From Hexactinellida sp. DTS-2022 (Eukaryota; Porifera; Hexactinellida), in contig JAPNXP010000002.1 of NCBI GenBank assembly GCA_028753945.1, positions 12,586,001 to 12,650,000 on the forward strand: DNA of 64,000 nt. The letters are read 5' to 3'. The notes below the pieces were generated by a model. The model saw only the letters and a program-made list of their open reading frames with translations, did not search any database and had not been told where the DNA came from. Shown one piece after another: positions 1 through 10,222 of this stretch; the stretch's first letter is position 1, and each line of letters begins with the position of its first letter. Both the position numbers and the translations under genes were made by a program.

Positions 1-1542
1 AGGACCCCCCCCCCCCATTATTTTATTATATACAAAAGAATTTCAATATTTACGTGTATATCCAAATTGGTTGAGAGCATTTTATTCAAAAATAGTTTTC
101 GGCTCTTCGAGACAACTTCGATATAACCAGGTATTTCAGAATATCAGGCTTGGTTATAATAGGAGTTGAGTGTAGATGTAAAAAAATCAATAACAATGTC
201 ATAAGGAAGTAGTGAATATACAATTATATAATGTTCAAAGTTTGCGGTAAACACGTGTATATAATATATTTGTGCTCAATTAAATCGTTAAAAAAACTAA
301 TTAATTGGCATACCTGCGTTAGGATATTGTATCTTCGCCTATTCTTTGCGACTGTGGCATTCTCGATCTGACATAAAATAAATTGGAGTCGAGGGAGATA
401 AGTAGAAACGCTAACTTTCTCTTTTAACTCTGATTCTGTGTCATCAAGACTAAATTTCTCAATATTATCCATTGCCTTGATAATGTGCTTTTTCGCTGAA
501 TCAATGTGATGCTGCACTATATCTGTGTTATGATCATCATTTAGGTATGAGTAACATTCACTGAGAAGGACTTCAATTTGGCGTACATCTGTCAAGCATT
601 TGATGGATAGGGGGGTAGGTTGGTTATGGCAAAAAGCTTTGGTTCCCAAATGAGAATTAATTGTTAGGCTGGCTTGGATTGTGATCTTAGAATTTTCTAT
701 ATGTGGAAGTATGAAATGAACAAAATTATCACAGGTAGACCAAAGTAACCAGTTGTTGAGAGAAATGAGATTAAGCTTTTCCTTTAATACGTCTAAAGTA
801 TCTATACTAAACCTCTCCTGAGCAACTTCAGCAGTTTGCTGGCTCTCTTGAATTGCCTGAACAAAAAACTGAGCTTCTTTCGAGTCCATTTTCAAACTTT
901 TACTCGACGTAGACGATGAGGGTATTGAAAGATACTTAGGACATCCAGGTAAGATACAAGGAATGGCGCCTTTAAGAAGCACTGGTACCTTTCGAGGAAT
1001 TTGTTGAATGGATCCACTAGGCCCAGAAGGTACAGAATAATAACGACAGATGTCTTCATCACGAAAATGCTTCTCACATACAAATGTGTTTGGGTGAATA
1101 TCTTCTAGATATAGCGCACTAATCCATTTCTGTCTCAGTTCAGGCGGTTCATTGGGGAGTTTGAACACGGTTACGTGCACATCAGTCGAACTGTAGTTCC
1201 CTTTACAGGCAGGAGCTGAACATTTGTTAGGCATAGAAGTAGGCAGAGCTCCAATTTAGTATGCTAATTACAGATGATTGAAGATAAGATATAAATCAGT
1301 AACACTAATTCAATAAAAACAAATAAATGTCTAGCAATTTCACTTCTACTACGTAAATTAAATTCAATATAAACAATTCTAAGTATTAGTATTTCAAGCT
1401 ACTAGCGTTATTAATACTAATGGGTAGATATTAAATATAAATTACATAACTTTCTTGTGGTTTGATAATAAAATGGCCTTCGAACTTATCCCTGGTTGGG
1501 TTATCAAGGTCAATGGTTAATCCTTATATTGAGTCATCTATG
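1..1542 (-). mobile_element. P1: P-element-like transposon, 5' half
   Basis: The right-hand end (about 1473-1542) carries the terminal sequence shared with the P2 element at 2893-7346, ending in GTCATCTATG. The transposase reads leftward and the window edge cuts the element. Positions 1-223 hold a poly-C run and sequence that does not resemble the second exon of the relatives, so the copy is probably interrupted just past its first exon. The TSD cannot be checked because the other end is outside or lost. Confidence 0.75.
314..1234 (-). CDS. THAP-domain P-like transposase, first exon
   Basis: About 307 codons starting MPNKCSAPACK and open without break up to a splice donor (exon ends at 314; GTATGC follows). 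Visible THAP zinc finger: Cys5, Cys10, then the C-x2-H pair in VCEKHF near residue 53, with an FKLP motif and a conserved Trp between. This domain binds the transposon ends in P elements and in THAP9. The middle part (TDVRQIE motif and a RRRYN motif before the donor) matches the P2, P3 and P4 copies. The catalytic half (DDE-type RNase H fold) lies in exon 2 and is absent here, so the copy cannot encode a complete transposase. It is the only copy in the window whose first exon is undamaged. Confidence 0.8.
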
Positions 1543-1683
1543 CAGTAACATAATCATGGTAACTTGCATCGAGACTTGCAAAGCAATTTGAAAAATATTT
1601 TAATGTATTTGAAATTTGCACAAAATGCATAAATAATAAATAAAAATAACACTCTCTAATAGCCTTAACTAAGCTAGTACAGT

Positions 1684-2752
1684 CACGGACTACTAGAATA
1701 CCCGGACGGGCAACTCGCAAAGTGTTGAATAAAAACTGGAGGCTGAGAGGCTCCAATTTAAAAATTGAAAAAGCATTAGGTTTCCGGTTTCCAAATGTGA
1801 TTTTTGGCATATAGGGGTAACTTTTGGCACCCGTCAACAATTTGAGGTTTTCACTCAAAATTTCTCACACCTCGACAAGTTATGACGTCATTGTCACATT
1901 TCGAGAACCCTGAAAAGTCACTTAATCGCACATAATTCGCGCACTCTAAGAGATAAAAATCTGAAAATTTAATAGAACATGCACATTAATGATGCGGACA
2001 CTTTTGTCACACCAGATTGCCAATATGCTTACTCATTATCACATGATGACGTAATCACTAAAATTTCACATTTTTAAATTTGACTATTTAGGCCTATTTA
2101 CGCTTTATAATCAATGTTAGAAGTGTATAAACCATACACCAACCGCGAAGCGGTTGGTGTGTGGTTGGGTTCTGCCGCGAAGCACGCTAGTATCTATATA
2201 GATTGATGCTACAGTATATCTATATAGACAAGGGCGTCTCGCTTGCTAGGTCGCTTTGCGGCAGAACCCAACCATACACCAACCGCTTCGCGGTTGGTGT
2301 ATGGTTTATACACTTCTAACATTGATTATAAAGCGTAAATAGGCCTAAATAGTCAAATTTAAAAATGTGAAATTTTAGTGATTACGTCATCATGTGATAA
2401 TGAGTAAGCATATTGGCAATCTGGTGTGACAAAAGTGTCCGCATCATTAATGTGCATGTTCTATTAAATTTTCAGATTTTTATCTCTTAGAGTGCGCGAA
2501 TTATGTGCGATTAAGTGACTTTTCAGGGTTCTCGAAATGTGACAATGACGTCATAACTTGTCGAGGTGTGAGAAATTTTGAGTGAAAACCTCAAATTGTT
2601 GACGGGTGCCAAAAGTTACCCCTATATGCCAAAAATCACATTTGGAAACCGGAAACCTAATGCTTTTTCAATTTTTAAATTGGAGCCTCTCAGCCTCCAG
2701 TTTTTATTCAACACTTTGCGAGTTGCCCGTCCGGGTATTCTAGTAGTCCGTG
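1684..2752. mobile_element. Fold-back element A1 (giant palindrome)
   Basis: Two nearly identical inverted arms of about 520 bp (roughly 1684-2206 and 2231-2752) leave only a short centre containing TCTATATAGA repeats. The termini are CACGGACTACTAG and CTAGTAGTCCGTG. The 7-bp direct repeat GTACAGT flanks it exactly (1677-1683 and 2753-2759). There is no transposase. A short open frame beginning MSENLKLL appears once in each arm, which follows from the symmetry. Degenerate relatives occur at 34201-34800 and 35966-38130. Confidence 0.9.
2130..2305. repeat. GC-rich hairpins in the centre of fold-back A1
   Basis: Each arm holds a small stem-loop of the form ACCAACCGCTTCGCGGTTGGT (one arm reads the complement with GCGAAGC). 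These lie next to the phrase TTCTGCCGCGAAGC and its complement. The same GCTTCGC/GCGAAGC core appears in unrelated repeats at 9220-9270, 9958-9988, 16918-17015, 17500-17600 and 38060-38120. Confidence 0.75.
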
Positions 2753-2755
2753 GTA

Positions 2756-2835
2756 CAGTGCAACCTCTCTACAAGAGGGGAAACATGGCATGAGCAAAAT
2801 TTGAATTATCCCCCGTTCCCCGGTTATAATTTTCA
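2756..2835. repeat. MITE fragment with CAGTGCAACCTCT end
   Basis: Begins CAGTGCAACCTCTCTACAAG directly beside fold-back A1, which inserted after the first four bases. It resembles the terminal inverted repeat of the element at 7513-7705. Only one end is recognisable. Confidence 0.4.
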
Positions 2836-3063
2836 ATTGGATAAATATAAATATATATTATACAGTATATATATATTTAATATACCTATGACCATAGATG
2901 ACTAAAGATAAGGATTGACCATTAAATCATGAAATTTGACCAAGGATGAGGAGGAAGGCCATTTTTTTATCAAACCACAATATTTAATTTCAATATTTTG
3001 ATCTAATTACTCTGATTAATAATCCTTTTGTACAAGAATTGCTAGTATTTTTTCTGTTTAGAT

Positions 3064-3246
3064 CAGTGTTTCTTAACCTTTTTAAACTTCCGCACCCCTT
3101 CAGCTTTCAAAATCAATTCTCGCACCCCCTGGTACAAGAAATATCGTTGATTTACTATAAATAGTACTTGTACTCTTTTCCCGCACCCCCCAGAATCGTA
3201 TCTCGCACCTCCAGGGGGTGCCTGGACCCCCGGTTGAGAACCACTG
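3064..3246. mobile_element. hAT MITE in the leader of P2
   Basis: Termini CAGTGTTTCTTAACC and GGTTGAGAACCACTG form an imperfect inverted repeat with the CAG...CTG ends usual for hAT elements. The 8-bp duplication GTTTAGAT flanks it (3056-3063 and 3247-3254). It is 183 bp, contains runs of GCACCCCC and has no coding capacity. Confidence 0.9.
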
Positions 3247-5833
3247 GTTTAGATAAACATTTAGCTTTTGTTCTGTTGTATATGTTCATATATTGGTTAT
3301 GAGTGATAACTTATTTGTATTCACATTTGAATTTCCGATGTTTTAATTTTATGATGATTTACGAATATCTGTTTAGTCACATATTAGTTCGACTTAATGC
3401 CTAATAAATGTTCAGCTCCCGGATGTAAACAGAATTACAGTTCTACCGACTATGCAACTGTGTTCAAATTACCCAAAGCACCTGAGCTCAGACGTCAGTG
3501 GATCCAAGCAATCCATTTAGTCAATATTCCTGTAAACACCTTTGTATGTGAAAATCATTTTCTTATCGAAGATATTTCTCGCACCCATTTTGTACCTTCT
3601 GGACCAAATGGAATACTTCAAGAAGTGCCTAGGAAGTTTCCATTACTTCGCAAGGGAGCTGTTCCATGCTTCTTACCAGGGTGTCCCAAATATCTTTCAG
3701 CACCCGAATCATCTCATCCTAGTAAAAGGTTGAAGTTCGAATTAAAGGAAGACCAATTTTTCAGTCGTATGATACGAGAAAGTAGGGAAACATATATACT
3801 TGATGAAGAGAGATTTGGTGTAGTTAATCTAGATGAATTGAAACAAACAACTGGTTATTCTGGTCCAGTGATGATGATTCTGTCCATTTTATATTTGCAC
3901 AATTGGAAAATTCTACCATTACAATCATAGCAACACTAACAATTAATTCTCATTTAAGTACAGAAGCTTCTCTCCACAACGAACGAACTTCTTTATCACT
4001 CGAATTTGTTAGAGATATTCGTCAAATTGAAACACTCCTGGGTGAAATTCTAAACAATTCGCCCCTAAATACTAATACTCCGACTGATCAAACACAATAC
4101 CACATTCAATCAGCTCAAACGCATATAATCAAGGCTATAGACACTATTGATAACTCGAGTGACTCAGGGTTGTTAAATGAAGAAAATGTTAGCATCTCCG
4201 CTTACCTCCCACGACTTAACTTTATATTATGCCAGCTTGAAAATATCATGGTACCGAAAAATAGGCGCAGATACAACGTAATTACCCAGGTATGTTAATT
4301 AATTAAGTGATACAATCTAAAAGGCAAATGTTCTCAATAAATTTTAATGTTTGTCTTTAGGTATTGTCACTCAAAGCCCATATTTATTCCCACGCATGTT
4401 ATACATACTTACAATCACTCGATTGTTTATCCCTACCACATTTCCACACATTACAGAGACTTTATCGACCTATTGGATTGGAAAGCGAATATTTTACCTT
4501 CCTAAAAAACTCTACACGTGACTTCTCAGCTCAGCAAAAGAACGTTATTGTCCAAATTGACGAAGTTCATGTGAAATCCGATATCACATACAAAGGTGGC
4601 AAAATCATCGCACCTACAATGGACACAGGAGATCCTGTAAAGACAGTTTTAGCAATAATGGTTTCGAGTCTCCACAAAAAGTGGTCAACAATCGTTCGAT
4701 TATTCCCGCTTTCATCTACCAACGCTTCAGAACTGTTTCTCACTATCAAATCTGTAATTGGTGACATCGAAAAATGTGGTTTATTAGTTCAGGTACTATG
4801 TTCAGATAACTACCCTCAAAATGTAAATATCTTCAAGATGTTTTCGATTGATCAAAGAACACTCAGTCCTATTGTTCCTCATCCATATGATATTAATCGA
4901 AAACTTGTCCTTTTATTTGATGCCGTTCATATAATAAAATCTATTCGGAACAATTGGCTTAACACCAAAGATTTTAACCACACCTTTATTTTTCCATCTA
5001 TTGATGATATTTCAATTGAACATATAAAACATCCTCTCACTCAGTACAAAGCATGCTTTGAAGATGTCCGATTGCTTTATAAACAAGAACAACATTATTT
5101 CGCAAAAATTGCTCACCACCTTACAGCAAAATCATGTTGGCCCACCAGTTTTGAACGTCAGAGCGTGAAATTAGCTCTCAAGGTATTTAACGAATCTACT
5201 ATCGCTGGCTTGAAAATTCAAAATGACGCACGAAACCCTAACTTCCAAACGCAGACGGCAGAATTTGTATCTATTATTTTAGACATATGGAAAATATTCA
5301 ATGTTAGTACACCCCAGAAGGGAACCCGATTGAATGACGCCTTATCAAAGCCTCTTGTCAAGGATGATCCTCGCCTCCTCTTTTTAGAACGCATAGTCTC
5401 CTGGATTGATGCATGGGAAGCAATCACAAGAACTAGTAAGGCATCACTAACCCGTCAGACCTTCACTAGTTTGCGTCATACATGTTTAGCTCTACCTCAC
5501 TTAGTTCGCCACCTAACCAACACTTGTGGATTCTCATACGTTCTGACTACATTCCTCCAAAATGATGCATTAGAGCAAGGGTGCTCAAACCGTGGCCCGC
5601 GGGCCACATGTGGCCCGCGAGACCATTCGCTGTGGCCCGCGGATAATTCGCTTCTTTACAATTATATATACTCTACAAATGCATCAATGTTCATAGTTTG
5701 AATACAGTATTTTGTAACTATAGTTTGCATTTACGATTCTATCAATTATTAGATATTATTAGAAAACGTAGGAGGCAGAACCTAAATTGAAATGCCGAGT
5801 TCTAGCAGAAAACGAGATTACAGTTCAATCTCC

Positions 5834-6082
5834 TCCCAAAAATATCTCGCTCGCTTCGCTCGCTCGTCCAGGGAATTATTATACACTTTAATAAATATAG
5901 AAACAAAGTTGTGCCTTATGTAGTCAATGCAGAATGCATGGCAGAATTTACTATCACATCTGTAGACATTTAGGCAATATTTACACATAATTAGTAATTA
6001 AAAATCCCTGTATGCCTGTACAGAATGGCCAAAATGTTTAAAATTCTTTTACAGGACAGGGATCACTGTACGATTGGCAGGT
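5834..6082. repeat. Remnant of CATACYTGCC element nested in the hAT
   Basis: Inverted relative of the element at 8477-9012. It shares the CTCGCTCGCTTCGCTCGCTCG block, the ATGCAGAATGCATGGCAGAA phrase, a TACAGGGAT phrase and the terminal GGCAGGTATG. It lacks one end, so it inserted in the hAT element and then decayed. Confidence 0.6.
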
Positions 6083-6085
6083 ATG

Positions 6086-6208
6086 ATGAAGTTTATCAAA
6101 AATATGTCAAGATCAGCATTGACAGATGAGTACATTTCTCAGCTTATGTGTATTGCTACTTCAGCAAGAGAACCAAATTTTGATAAGCTAATAAAAACGC
6201 AGGATTAA
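6086..6208 (+). pseudogene. hAT transposase C-terminal remnant
   Basis: Forty codons beginning MKFIKNMSRSALTDEY and ending FDKLIKTQD then a stop. The pattern SxLTDEYxxxLMxIATS...PxFDKLIK matches the very C-terminus (dimerisation region) of Charlie/GTF2IRD2-type hAT transposases as I know them. The rest of the protein is gone, replaced upstream by the nested CATACYTGCC remnant. It supports assignment of the host element to hAT and shows it derives from a coding element. Confidence 0.6.
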
Positions 6209-7512
6209 CTGCACAACTCCCACTAGTTATTTATACTTCCTAATATGTGATTAGATTAGTTTATACTTCCTCAGTATCATCGTTTATTTCTCCATTAATG
6301 CTACTTGAAATAAAATAAAAATGTGTTAAATAAGAAATGTTCACTCTCAGGCCCGCAACACTATGACATTTATCCATTTTGGCCCGCGGCCTAAAAAGTT
6401 TGCCCACCCCTGCATTAGAGCATCACTTCGGGTTATACAGACAAATGTCTGGAGCAAACTATCATATTTCCTACTATCAAATTCTTGAGTCGGAGCGTAG
6501 ACTGAAGGTATCCAGCATTTTAAATCTGTATCAATCTTCTACAAAACAAATTTCAGTCAGAGATTTCATTAAGCAATTTTCTAATTGCCAAGATCCAGGA
6601 TGTTCGACTGTAACATCTCTACCCATCGAAAAATTTATAGACAAGCTCCCGGAAATAGAATCAATCGAATATGATTCTCAAACGTTGCAAGCACTAGCAT
6701 TTATGTCAGGATATGCAGTACATCAATTCTATAAGCGGTCTGAGAAATGTTCTACCTGTTTGAATTACCTCACTATCGATAAAGAAATTATTATCGAACA
6801 TTCAACAGACTCAAAATATCAATACTTAGAGTTAGTTGACAGAGGATCACTTAAGTGGCCTTCAGATGTTATCTTAGAAGCAGTTGTCATAATTTATAAG
6901 ATCTTTGTTGCAATTGACAACGACAAGTCACTTATGTCGGAGCTGGTAAAAGGACCTTCGAAGCAGACTTTAGTCGCATTGGGTATTAAATACATCGAGA
7001 ACACAGCTAGTGAAACTTGGAGAGATGTATGCCATTGTTGCAACACGTCTCATTGGGATATTTTGAAGCATGTATTTGGCGTCATAGCCAATTGTCTCAT
7101 TTCCAACAAAGTCACTAATTATAATTCCCATCTTGCTAATCGAGGAAAAGATTCTCGAAAGATGAAGAAATTTAAGTAGTATAATGTTTAGTAATGTGAT
7201 TCATATTTGTTTTTAGTCGGAGATACAAATAAGATTCAAAACAATGTTAATATTGTAGTAAAATGGTGTTACTTTTAATATAGTGAATGGCCTTCGAACT
7301 CATCCATGGTACTTTAATGGTCAATCCTTATCTTTAGTCATCTATGCTATGACTTATTAATCTACGTTCTAGTCATTATTTACATTTATTTGTATATCTG
7401 ACAATTTAGTTAAAATGCTAATCTACCGTTGATAATTTCTTCAATAAAAATTAGAGTAGAACCAATGAAAATATTTCTTTTGTAGAACCTTAAAGTGGAT
7501 TCATTAGAAATG

Positions 7513-7705
7513 CAGTATAATTTTATAAGTTTTATAGAGGTGATTTTCTATGGGGATAATAATTCCTTGGAAATTAAGGTCCGCCATTCCCCACTTCCCC
7601 TATAATAGAGGTTCATTTGTATGAAAATGAACGAATATGGACCAAAATTTCCCCGCTTATAGAGGTTTCCCATTTATAGAGACGCTACTTATAGAGGTCG
7701 CACTG
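7513..7705. mobile_element. Probable TA-target MITE (CACTG end)
   Basis: The right end ...TTATAGAGGTCGCACTG is followed by TA, and the left end CAGTATAATTTTATAAG...TATAGAGG is a weak mirror. The interior repeats the word TATAGAGG. The left boundary is uncertain. Positions 7347-7512 and 7706-7933 show no gene. Confidence 0.4.
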
Positions 7706-7933
7706 TATTATATAGCAAAAACCGCACATTGGAAAATATGCAAACTGATTATACATCATATATTAGCTAATCTTTGGAATTGATTTCATGAATATATAGC
7801 CGCTGAGAGAGGCAAGGTATACATAAAAAAAGAAACTTACCAAGGTGACTTTGAATGATCCATGAAATAAGTTTTCGAAGAGGAGCGACGCTCATTTTGT
7901 CTAAATCCTTTGATTTAAATACCATCTCCTGAT

Positions 7934-8167
7934 CTAATAAGGACTTTGAGAGAGAATCGAATACTTGTCGGTTTTAGTCATCCCAACTGCTCCCCACACT
8001 GCTTCTTTGTTTTCTGAGACATATTCTTTAAAATCGTAGGAACCTAAAACGGTTAACCCACTCTTCCAGGTAAAAACTACACCAACAGCTTCATTAGTAG
8101 TATGCTTAAATCGTTCCAAAGTGTTGGCTAGAATCTCTCTAGCATTTCCTCTAGTCATAAGTGGCAT
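7934..8167 (-). CDS. Unrecognised small ORF, 77 codons
   Basis: Reads MPLMTRGNAREILANTLERFK... and ends ...LSQSPY. It has a mixed, protein-like composition and no transposon-like motifs, unlike its neighbours, but I do not recognise a family. Downstream on the same strand another frame holds MVFKSKDLDKMSVAPLRKL... up to a GG/GTAAG donor-like site near 7840. The two could therefore be pieces of a spliced host gene or a pseudogene. Upstream, 8168-8460 contains tandem repeats and no further coding signal. Weak evidence that this is a real gene. Confidence 0.25.
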   Translation of the reverse strand: MPLMTRGNAREILANTLERFKHTTNEAVGVVFTWKSGLTVLGSYDFKEYVSENKEAVWGAVGMTKTDKYSILSQSPY

Positions 8168-8265
8168 TTAGACAAAAAATATGAATTTGAGAACAAGTAT
8201 GAGAAGTGAGGAAAAAGTGAAGGGGAAAGCATTATGTACTCGTTGGGCAAGGCCTAATGTACTCA

Positions 8266-8370
8266 TTAAAGGCGTTTGTGGTTATGTAAAGGTGTTTGTG
8301 GTTATGAGCATGCTCTCAGTACCTAATGAGCATGCTCTCAGTACCTATTGAGCATGCTCTCAGTACTTAT
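8266..8370. repeat. Short tandem repeats
   Basis: Two copies of an approximately 20-bp unit ending TTTGTGGTTATG are followed by three copies of a 22-bp unit (GAGCATGCTCTCAGTACCTA) at 8306-8370. Each 22-mer contains the palindrome GAGCATGCTC. Confidence 0.8.
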
Positions 8371-8476
8371 CACTATAAGGGGGATTTAGGACTGTTGTAT
8401 GAGATTTCTACTACCTTTGTTATTCTTTCTCACCTGTTTTCTCAAGAAATATTCTCAATATAATTGAGTGTTAAAT

Positions 8477-9012
8477 CATACTTGCCAAACCTACAGGGAT
8501 TCCCTATACAGTACAGGGATTTAAACATTTTCGCGGTTCAGTACAGGCGTACAGGGATTTATAATTTACTAATTATGTGTCAAATAATGCCTAAAAATGT
8601 CTACAGGGATGATAGTAAATTCTGCCATGCATTCTGCATTCACCAAATAAAGGCACAACTGTTATCAACTCCAAATTAATTAATACACTACCTATTTTGT
8701 GATAATATCTGATGTGCTTGTATTCGAAAGATTCTATAATTTTGCCATCTAATAAACTATTCCTATTTCTCATTCGTTATCCTTATCGTATATATATATA
8801 TATTCAAGCGTTCAGGGATTCCCTGTACAATTTATAATTCAATGCTTTCTCAGTCCAAGTACTAATTTAGCAATGTAAGTGAATAGTAATTCCTTGGACG
8901 AGCGAGCGCAGCGAGCGAGAGATTTTTGGGAGGTGTACATGGATTTTGGCCAATGTACAGGGGAAAATTGGAGCCCTGTCAGGGACATGACTCAAATAGG
9001 TTGGCAGGTATG
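8477..9012. mobile_element. CATACYTGCC-ended element, unclassified
   Basis: Ends CATACTTGCCAAACCTA and TAGGTTGGCAGGTATG are inverted repeats. Inside both ends are repeated ACAGGGAT words, and one side carries CGAGCGAGCGCAGCGAGCGAG. Non-coding, 536 bp. The direct repeat GTGTTAA lies at 8469-8475 and again just upstream of 9115, so the inserted unit may include the G/C-rich tail to about 9107. An apparently unoccupied relative of the target lies at 20085-20110. Fragments recur at 5834-6082 and 35505-35594. Confidence 0.65.
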
Positions 9013-9017
9013 CGAAA

Positions 9018-9105
9018 TCTGGGGGGGCGAGACCTATGCTGCCCCCCCGACATTTTTCTGGGGGGGGGGGGCAGGCCCCCCCGCCCCCCCTGCAACGACG
9101 CCTAT
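9018..9105. repeat. G-run / C-run tract
   Basis: Alternating runs of 7-12 G and 7-8 C (for example GGGGGGG then CCCCCCC) able to fold on themselves or form G-quadruplexes. It lies between the end of the CATACYTGCC element and the target duplication. Confidence 0.8.
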
Positions 9106-9177
9106 GGTGTTAACCACATGAATAACCAATTTATAATGGTATAGCAATAATTTAATTGTGATATTGTAATTGAATAA

Positions 9178-9640
9178 ATTCCATTTGCTAATAGAATTAG
9201 TATTACGAGCCCTTCGGTCTCGGTCGCTTCGCGACGGATCACTCTCTCACAAAAGTCGCTTCGCGACTTTTGTTTGTTCGTGTTAGGCACTACGCGATAC
9301 AATTAACGGCCACTTCCAGTGGCGGATCCAGACATGTTGAAAAGGGGGGCCCAAGAAATAATGCGAGCGTAGGGAGTAACTTATAAGGGGGTCTGGGGGG
9401 TAACCCCCAAAATTTCTTTTAGCCATGTACACTCAGAATTCATTTTAAACGCTAATTTCTTTATAAGGAGCCATAATTCAAACTTGAGGCTGAAGTTTCC
9501 TAATTATTTTATCAATTCCAGCCTAAATTTCAGTTTCGAAAGGGGGGCCCAGGCCCCCTGGATCCTCCTCTCCTCTGGCTTCGCAGCCTTTCCCTCCCGA
9601 AAAGCAATAATATTAATAATGAGTTCATGTTCACCTGTGG
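9178..9640. repeat. GCTTCGC-hairpin repeat, copy split by a MITE
   Basis: Sequence beginning ACGAGCCCTTCGGTCTCGG and containing GTCGCTTCGCGAC hairpins, ending near TTAATAATGAGTT. It is the same sequence as in the tandem units at 16885-17050 and 17480-17630. It is interrupted at 9317-9577 by a MITE; the uninterrupted copies supply the empty site. Confidence 0.85.
9317..9577. mobile_element. CAGTGGCGGATCCAG MITE, copy 1
   Basis: The left end CAGTGGCGGATCCAGAC and the degraded right end CTGGATCCTCC...CTCTG are inverted. Compared with the empty site GGCCGCTTCGCGG (17002), the insertion duplicated 5 bp, GCTTC (left copy now ACTTC). The second copy at 35210-35467 also has a 5-bp TSD. Confidence 0.8.
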
Positions 9641-10213
9641 CTAGTAAATTAGACACTATGACTTAATAGCCCGAGCCTAAAATTCATTTTGGGTTGTGAT
9701 TAATTACTATAATTAGTTTGGGAAATTATGTTATGTAAGTTATTCTTATTGCTCATTAAATATGAATTATTAGTTAATTAATAGCTCAATAATTCTTAAG
9801 GGTCGCTCGTTCAGTTATACTAAAAAGTTAGCTTGTTAGCTCAAATAAATTGAGACCTGTGTTGGTAAATTCTACGCAATTAATTAATTTCAGTAAATTG
9901 TATTGCAAAGTAATTTACCAACTCTGGATTTAATCTCTGCTTAATAATGTTAAAGATGAGAATAAGACCGCTTCGCGGTCTTATTCTCACCATTAAACCA
10001 TTATTATGCGGAGGTATATCAGGGTTGCAAAATATTTGATTTATTAGTAATAAACATTTATACATCTCACCATAAACAATTCATTTTGCAGGAGCTGGGT
10101 TAGTGAATTATTTAATTTAATTGATAGCAACAATTAACATAATAAATCTCATCGTTGGGCAGAGCCAAAATCCTAGATTACTTAACTTAATTCATTTCTA
10201 GTAGAAATCCTAG
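9641..10213. other. No gene; one perfect hairpin
   Basis: Nothing coding is recognised. At 9958-9988 a 31-bp palindrome (GAGAATAAGACCGC, loop TTC, then its complement) again uses the GCTTCGC core. Confidence 0.6.
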
Positions 10214-10222
10214 GTTCCATTG

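Larger units (their letters stand above)
5576..6412. mobile_element. hAT-family element inserted in P2 exon 2
   Basis: Ends CAAGGGTGCTCAAACCGTGG and ...GTTTGCCCACCCCTG are the CAGGGGTGGGCAAA-type termini of hAT/Charlie-like elements, followed inward by the GGCCCGCGG motif. The 8-bp TSD CATTAGAG is exact (5568-5575 and 6413-6420). It is 837 bp and carries a transposase C-terminal remnant (6086-6208) and a remnant of the CATACYTGCC element family. Confidence 0.92.
3397..7179 (+). pseudogene. THAP P-like transposase of P2, broken
   Basis: The start MPNKCSAPGCK opens a THAP finger (Cys5, Cys10, CENHF). A frameshift or deletion near 3850-3900 separates the first part from the frame carrying VRDIRQIE. 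A 71-bp intron (4290-4360, CAG/GTATGT to TTTAG) joins in frame to exon 2. Exon 2 shows the P-type catalytic core: QIDEVHVKSDI, CSDNYPQN, FDAVHIIKSIRNNW and, after the hAT insertion, ALEHHFGLYRQMSGANYH. The insertion at 5576-6412 sits after the codons for Ala-Leu-Glu; the TSD repeats those codons and the frame resumes afterwards. The 3' end encodes Cys-rich motifs (CSTCLNYL, CHCC) before the stop. The family makes THAP-bound cut-and-paste transposase; this copy is inactive because of the frameshift and the insertion. Confidence 0.85.
2893..7346 (+). mobile_element. P2: P-element-like transposon, complete ends
   Basis: Terminal inverted repeats begin CATAGATGACTAAAGATAAG at 2893 and end with the complement GTCATCTATG at 7346. 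They share further subterminal blocks such as AAGGCCAT near 2955 and ATGGCCTTC near 7285. The 7-bp direct repeat CTATGAC flanks it exactly (2886-2892 and 7347-7353). The element carries one THAP transposase gene and hosts two hAT insertions (3064-3246 and 5576-6412). Drosophila P termini also start with CAT but make 8-bp duplications. Confidence 0.9.

Noticed and set aside
1538-2793. Mirror-image ORFs starting MSENLKLL as a conserved small protein
   Set aside because: Both copies are the two arms of one palindrome, so identity reflects arm symmetry, not selection on a protein.
8873-9144. Pro/Gly-rich ORFs near 9000-9120
   Set aside because: They come from translating the G-run/C-run tract.
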